In this document: positions 30,150-33,335 of the stretch, piece after piece
Layout: every line of letters begins with the position of its first letter
Position numbering within the stretch: position 1 is the first letter of the stretch
Assembly (NCBI RefSeq): GCF_016429015.1
Contig: NZ_JAELTU010000076.1
Coordinates: forward strand, 1 to 33,335
Direction: 5' to 3'
DNA length: 33,335 bases
DNA from: Rhizobium sp. ASV20
GTDB taxonomy: Bacteria > Pseudomonadota > Alphaproteobacteria > Rhizobiales > Rhizobiaceae
Made by a program: the position numbers and the translations under genes
Notes under the pieces: generated by a model
The model's input: the letters and a program-made list of their open reading frames with translations, nothing else
What the model was told of the DNA's origin: nothing
The model's database searches: none

Positions 30150-30890
30150 TCACAGCACAAAGCCGCCATCAATGGTGAGGCTTGCACCCGTCATGTAGCC
30201 GGCTTGATCACTTGCAAGATACGATATGAGAGCCCCGATCTCCGAAGGCTGCCCAACCCGGCGGAGCGGAATCATCTCTCGCAATCGCTCGATCATTCCG
30301 GCTGTCATGTCGGTCTCGGTCGGACCGGGCTGGATGTTGTTGACCGTGATCCCGCGCGGAGCGAGATCGAGGGCAATGCCCTTAACCATCGACGCGACCG
30401 CCGCCTTGGTCATCGCGTAAACACTGGCGCCCGGCGTACCCGTGCGAACTGCTGTGTTACTGCCGATCGTGATGACACGCCCGCCATCCGGCATGTGGCG
30501 CACGGCAGCCTGGATAGCGAGGAAAACGCCACGGACATTCACGGCCAGCATCTGGTCGAGGTCTTCCAAGGTGAAAGCGTCCACCGGTGCGATGCGAATG
30601 ATCCCGGCGTTGACGACGACGACGTCAATCTTCCCGAGAACCTCAGCAGCTTGCGTCGCGGCAGCCTTGATCGCCGCCGGATCAGCACTGTCCGCCTTGA
30701 TCGAAAGCGCGCTCCCGCCCGCTGCTTCAATGGTGGAGACCACCTCGGCAGCCTTATCCGGGCGCGACACATAGGTTAGGGCGATCGAGAATCCGTCCGT
30801 GGCCAAGCGCGACGCTGCCGCGGCGCCGATCCCCCGCGATCCGCCAAATACTAGCGCCGTCCGGTGTTCCGCCTCAGATCCATTGCTCAT
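30150..30890 (-). CDS. short-chain dehydrogenase/reductase under likely TetR control
   Basis: This 246-residue SDR has cofactor motif FGGSRGIG (15-22) followed by TYVSRPDKA, whose basic residue favours NADPH. VNAG is at 93-96, and the catalytic Ser144 (TIGSNTA), Tyr158 and Lys162 (YAMTK) are present. The end YMTGASLTIDGGFVL is typical. AAAGGA lies upstream of the start. A 19-bp palindromic operator-like site sits 14 bases before the start and is repeated before the TetR gene upstream, so this gene is the probable target of that repressor. The substrate is unknown. Confidence 0.94.
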   Translation of the reverse strand: MSNGSEAEHRTALVFGGSRGIGAAAASRLATDGFSIALTYVSRPDKAAEVVSTIEAAGGSALSIKADSADPAAIKAAATQAAEVLGKIDVVVVNAGIIRIAPVDAFTLEDLDQMLAVNVRGVFLAIQAAVRHMPDGGRVITIGSNTAVRTGTPGASVYAMTKAAVASMVKGIALDLAPRGITVNNIQPGPTETDMTAGMIERLREMIPLRRVGQPSEIGALISYLASDQAGYMTGASLTIDGGFVL

Positions 30891-30903
30891 GCCGAGTCCT
30901 TTC

Positions 30904-30922
30904 TTGACTGATCAGTGCATAA
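30904..30922. promoter_or_regulatory. TetR operator candidate, copy 1 (before the SDR gene)
   Basis: TTGACTGATCAGTGCATAA contains the perfect palindrome ACTGATCAGT (30907-30916). The whole 19 bases recur as the exact reverse complement at 31557-31575. Confidence 0.75.
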
Positions 30923-30955
30923 TTAGGTATGACTTCTGCAGCCCATCTCGATCCG

Positions 30956-31540
30956 TTAGCGAGATCGCAGGCGATCGGTGGCGAAGTCGACTATGCGGCA
31001 TAGTTCGTCCAGACCAGCACCGCCGCGCGCGGCGAGCTGTATTCCTGCCATGGTCAATTGAATGAAATTCGCGGCCTCGTCCGGGGCGAAGGCAGGGTCG
31101 ATCTCACCATTCGTCTGCCCCTCCTTCAACCGCTCGACAAGCCGCTTGTTGATGACCATCCCGACCTTGGCCCTCAATTCCTGAAGCTCGGGATCGGATG
31201 CTCCGAATTCGCTGACCGAATTTACCCCCATGCAGCCCATCGCCCTGACCCTGTCGTTCTGGTCGATGAGTCCGAGGAGCAGATCGCGGACGCCAGCCAA
31301 GGGTGAAATGGCGCCGTTCAGCCGCTTCAGGTGTCCGCTCGTCGTCTCGCGCTGGTAGGTATCGAGTGCCTCCACATAGAGCCGTCGTTTGTCGCCGAAG
31401 GCATGGTAAAGGCTTTGCCGCCCGATACCCATCGCCTGGACGAGATCTTCCGTTGACGTAGCGGCGTATCCCTTTGCCCAGAAAGCCTTTATGGCGGCCT
31501 TCAGGGCAGCTTCTCGGTCAAATTCTCGCGGTCTTGCCAT
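30956..31540 (-). CDS. TetR-family transcriptional repressor
   Basis: This 194-residue repressor has an N-terminal helix-turn-helix (residues 8-55: FDREAALKAAIKAFWAKGYA, EDLVQAMGIGRQSLYHAFGD). Its C-terminal ligand-binding domain is of the type found in AcrR/YcdC-like regulators (RAMGCMGVNSVSEFG, with two cysteines or near-cysteine positions in loop GCMG). The gene lies directly upstream of the SDR gene in the same direction. Identical 19-bp palindromic sites precede both, so it probably represses itself and the SDR gene. The inducer is unknown; an electrophile or quinone would fit the target. Confidence 0.94.
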   Translation of the reverse strand: MARPREFDREAALKAAIKAFWAKGYAATSTEDLVQAMGIGRQSLYHAFGDKRRLYVEALDTYQRETTSGHLKRLNGAISPLAGVRDLLLGLIDQNDRVRAMGCMGVNSVSEFGASDPELQELRAKVGMVINKRLVERLKEGQTNGEIDPAFAPDEAANFIQLTMAGIQLAARGGAGLDELCRIVDFATDRLRSR

Positions 31541-31556
31541 AGGTGCGATCTAGCAG

Positions 31557-31575
31557 TTATGCACTGATCAGTCAA
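31557..31575. promoter_or_regulatory. TetR operator candidate, copy 2 (before the TetR gene)
   Basis: TTATGCACTGATCAGTCAA is the exact reverse complement of 30904-30922. On the minus strand it overlaps a TTGACT -35 box that is 17 bases from TAGATC, so binding would block the repressor's own promoter. Confidence 0.75.
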
Positions 31576-32020
31576 CAATTCCGTATGATGTCCTTCGCTT
31601 GCCATCATGGGTATTGAGATTCACATAGTTTGCGCCATTACGTGTAGACGACGCGGCTGCCGGCGCTGTCTCGATTGATGACAGGCTCGACGATCTGGTG
31701 CCGGTGAGCCTTCGAGCAGGACCGCAAAGCGAGGACGATTTACGGTCCTCGCCTATAGCCGCACCAGCCTGACACTGCGCCGCCATCCGGCCGCTTTCCT
31801 GATCAGGATCCGGCAGATCCTGCACGCGCCGATAGCACCTTCGAGAACTCGCCTCATCATGACTTCGGCCGGGGCAGGTGGTTCAGACCTGTGCCGAATT
31901 GAACTAATACGGCTACAACCCCATTTATCAGCGGGAGAATTGGCAACGTCCAGCTAATTCGGCCCAGGTGAGGTTCCTGGGTGACGCTTCTCAGCCGTTT
32001 CAACTATCGGAGTTCTGACA
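31576..32020. other. region without an intact gene
   Basis: No complete gene is supported. It holds a short possible remnant of a DnaE2-type polymerase gene (listed separately) and the leader of the DUF4112 gene. A minus-strand frame at 31568-31825 has no motifs. Confidence 0.45.
31699..31812 (+). pseudogene. possible remnant of an error-prone DNA polymerase (DnaE2-like) gene
   Basis: The segment YSRTSLTLRRHPAAFL (from 31754) resembles the conserved part of DnaE2 just before its OB-fold, usually of the form DYxxTGLTLRxHPxxFLR. The preceding frame reads VPVSLRAGPQSEDDL, which fits the adjoining part of DnaE2 only if a frameshift is allowed. Only about 35 residues are left. The call is tentative. 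Confidence 0.3.
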
Positions 32021-32425
32021 ATGGCAACGGCATCTGCCTACTGTGGTCACGATGATACCTTCGACCGCAATCGCCGTCTTCGGCGCATGGCCGCGGTCGC
32101 AGCCCTCATGGATACTGCGATTACGATACCTTTCACGCGTCTCCGATTTGGAGCGGACGCCGTATTGGGGCTGGCCCCGGGACTGGGCGACTTGGCGGGG
32201 GCGGCTATCAGTGTCGTACTCGTCAACGAGGCACGGCGGCTTGGAATTCCCAACGAAAAGCTACTCGGTATGTTGCTCAATGTGGGAATCGACACCTTCG
32301 GGGGCAGCGTACCGATCCTCGGCGACTTATTCGACGCGTATTTTAAGGCAAACAGACGCAACGTCGATATCGTGCTCGACCATTTTGGGATGACGCGTGA
32401 TGATCTCGCCAGAACCCGTTTTTAA
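32021..32425 (+). CDS. DUF4112 domain protein
   Basis: This 134-residue protein contains RLRRMAAVAALMDTAITIPF, RFGADAVLGLAPGLGDLAGA and LLNVGIDTFGGSVPILGDLFDAYFKANRRN. This is the DUF4112 pattern: a first helix, then a membrane-associated segment with GLGD, then the PxxGDxFDxxxKAN motif. There are two or three hydrophobic stretches, suggesting membrane association. GGAG lies about eight bases before the start. No function is known for the family. It stands alone between gene remnants. Confidence 0.9.
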   Translation: MATASAYCGHDDTFDRNRRLRRMAAVAALMDTAITIPFTRLRFGADAVLGLAPGLGDLAGAAISVVLVNEARRLGIPNEKLLGMLLNVGIDTFGGSVPILGDLFDAYFKANRRNVDIVLDHFGMTRDDLARTRF

Positions 32426-32722
32426 ACTCACCGTTTCTGGGTTGTAGCTGCTTGGCACCAGTGGCGCAGTAAAGGCGCAATTCAGATTTAGCCCACAACT
32501 AAGCGATGTGCCAAAACGTTCAAACGGGGTTGCGGGTTCGATACCCATCAAGAGCATGAAATATTTGTCTGCCAGACTAGCGCAGCCTGAGCAGAGCGCA
32601 CCTGTTGTTCGTTGCGCGGAATTGTAGGCTGGCGTTGTCGCGAACGATTTGCCCGGGCTGGCTGCACGACTTACTCCAGATCGGATTTTTCGTGGCTGCC
32701 GCTGTAACATCGACATTCGAAC
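32426..32722. other. intergenic region without a supported gene
   Basis: About 300 bases. A T-loop-like GGGTTCGATACCC at 32532-32544 has no matching acceptor, D or anticodon arms, so it is not called as a tRNA. A minus-strand frame (32327-32716) overlaps the DUF4112 gene and has no motifs. Confidence 0.4.
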
Positions 32723-33110
32723 CTACCGTTGAGCAGGGGAGCCCGGTATCACCTCCAGTTTCCAGAATTTCTCTGGTCTGAAATAGGTCTCTGCCACGGC
32801 ACGTATATTCTGGGCCGTCACGTTCTCGTAGCCAATGCGAACGGAGCGCAGGAAATCAATGTAGTGAACATCGGCCTGAATTGCGGAAAGCTGTGATAGC
32901 CAGTGATCATTTCGCTGACGCGCTTGATCAATATTTACGACAAGCCCGTCCTTGGCACGAGCGAGCTCGTCCGGGGTAACGTCCATCGTTCGCAAATCAC
33001 CCAGGATCTTCTCGGCGACATCATAAAAATGTTGGACCTTGTTCGGTGTTGTCTCTGCGAAGACATAGGAATAGCCGTAGTTGGCCAAAACCTCGGATAG
33101 AATGGTCTCT
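32723..33110 (-). pseudogene. M16-family zinc peptidase, C-terminal remnant
   Basis: About 128 residues remain: ETILSEVLANYGYSYVFAET, VAEKILGDLRTMDVTPDELA and NVTAQNIRAVAETYFRPEKF, ending VIPGSPAQR. These match the C-terminal M16 domain that follows the HxxEH zinc site in two-domain peptidases. The catalytic domain is absent. The frame becomes IS sequence at 33111, so the gene was cut by the IS6-type element there. Inactive by inference. Confidence 0.82.
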
Positions 33111-33127
33111 GGTGATGTCAGGTTAAG
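33111..33127. repeat. terminal inverted repeat of the right-edge IS6-type element
   Basis: GGTGATGTCAGGTTAAG shares the GGTG-NN-GT-NNN-GTTAA pattern with 2113-2129 read inward. It marks the exact point where the M16 reading frame ends. Confidence 0.55.
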
Positions 33128-33162
33128 TTCCAGAGCTACGGATCGGGCATTTTGCTGAGCGA

Positions 33163-33335
33163 TCAGGCGTGGATTCCGGCGACGCCCTTCCAATGTGCCA
33201 TCGCCGCGAGGCGATGCAGACGGATGTCGAATGCTGAGTGCTGACTTCGTGCTGGGACGAAGAGATTTCGGACCGCGGAGAAGATGCTGACGAAACGTTG
33301 CAGTCCGCCTGGCGAGCGAAATCGCTGCATCACCC
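33163..33335 (-). CDS. IS6-type transposase, C-terminal part (runs off the window)
   Basis: The readable part is MQRFRSPGGLQRFVSIFSAV, RNLFVPARSQHSAFDIRLHR and LAAMAHWKGVAGIHA, then a stop. This matches the end of an IS6-type DDE transposase after the catalytic Glu motif. The frame is open to the window edge, so the gene may be intact beyond it. Its stop lies 36 bases from the inverted repeat at 33111-33127. Confidence 0.82.
   Translation of the reverse strand, partial: VMQRFRSPGGLQRFVSIFSAVRNLFVPARSQHSAFDIRLHRLAAMAHWKGVAGIHA

Larger units (their letters stand above)
33111..33335 (-). mobile_element. IS6-type element at the right edge, partial
   Basis: It begins with GGTGATGTCAGGTTAAG (33111-33127), similar to the end of IS6 element A. 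The C-terminal part of a leftward transposase follows, and the element continues past the window. It interrupts an M16 peptidase gene. Confidence 0.75.

Noticed and set aside
32520..32560. T-loop-like GGGTTCGATACCC suggesting a tRNA
   Set aside because: No acceptor stem, D-arm or anticodon arm can be drawn around it, and the T-stem itself pairs poorly.

Overview
The window looks like an accessory, plasmid- or island-like stretch from a GC-rich alphaproteobacterium. A sphingomonad is most likely, with a rhizobial relative as the alternative. This rests on protein flavour (DUF4112, M16 peptidase, aldo/keto reductase/cupin/LysR modules) and the density of IS6-family elements. I saw no rRNA, complete tRNA, CRISPR array or replication origin.

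Layout. (1) 1-2129: an IS6-family element whose transposase is split by an intact IS1111-type (IS110 family) element that carries a structured non-coding end. (2) 2619-11519: redox/detoxification block A. A leftward operon (MFS exporter and two aldo/keto reductases) diverges from a LysR regulator. An exported alpha/beta hydrolase and a twice-frameshifted GNAT gene follow. The block ends with a compact rightward operon of a Tat-type hydrolase, a carboxymuconolactone-decarboxylase-like protein, a cupin and a P460-like protein, all with apparent export signals. (3) 11700-15298: a patch with AT-rich intergenic DNA holding a membrane acyltransferase, a secreted beta-helix protein and a GNAT-like protein, plausibly linked to surface polysaccharide. 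(4) 15874-19328: two ABC permeases and the tail of their ATPase, one complete IS6-family element, then the head of an AbiEii toxin and a full AbiEi antitoxin. The IS has no target duplication, so it probably marks an IS-mediated deletion. (5) 19429-23499: a 1356-residue protein that joins an XRE helix-turn-helix to a nuclease-like domain, a STAND-like region without a P-loop, and a long helical C-terminus. It has a likely leaderless promoter overlapped by a perfect operator-like inverted repeat, and it diverges from AbiEi. This is the best candidate for an undescribed defence or regulatory system. (6) 23975-31540: redox/detoxification block B, with a LysR paralogue diverging from a cupin/SDR/MFS/aldo-keto reductase/tautomerase series, then an exported hydrolase, a second SDR and a TetR regulator. 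An exact 19-bp operator-like sequence lies before both the SDR and the TetR gene. (7) 31576-33335: gene remnants, a DUF4112 protein, and an M16 peptidase tail cut by another IS6-type element that runs off the window.

How the genes fit together. Blocks A and B repeat the same logic: a LysR regulator beside NAD(P)H-dependent carbonyl reductases, an MFS exporter, a cupin and small ring- or lactone-type enzymes. This suggests inducible handling of reactive carbonyl, quinone or aromatic compounds. Substrates cannot be read from sequence. Mobile elements have reshaped the middle and both edges.
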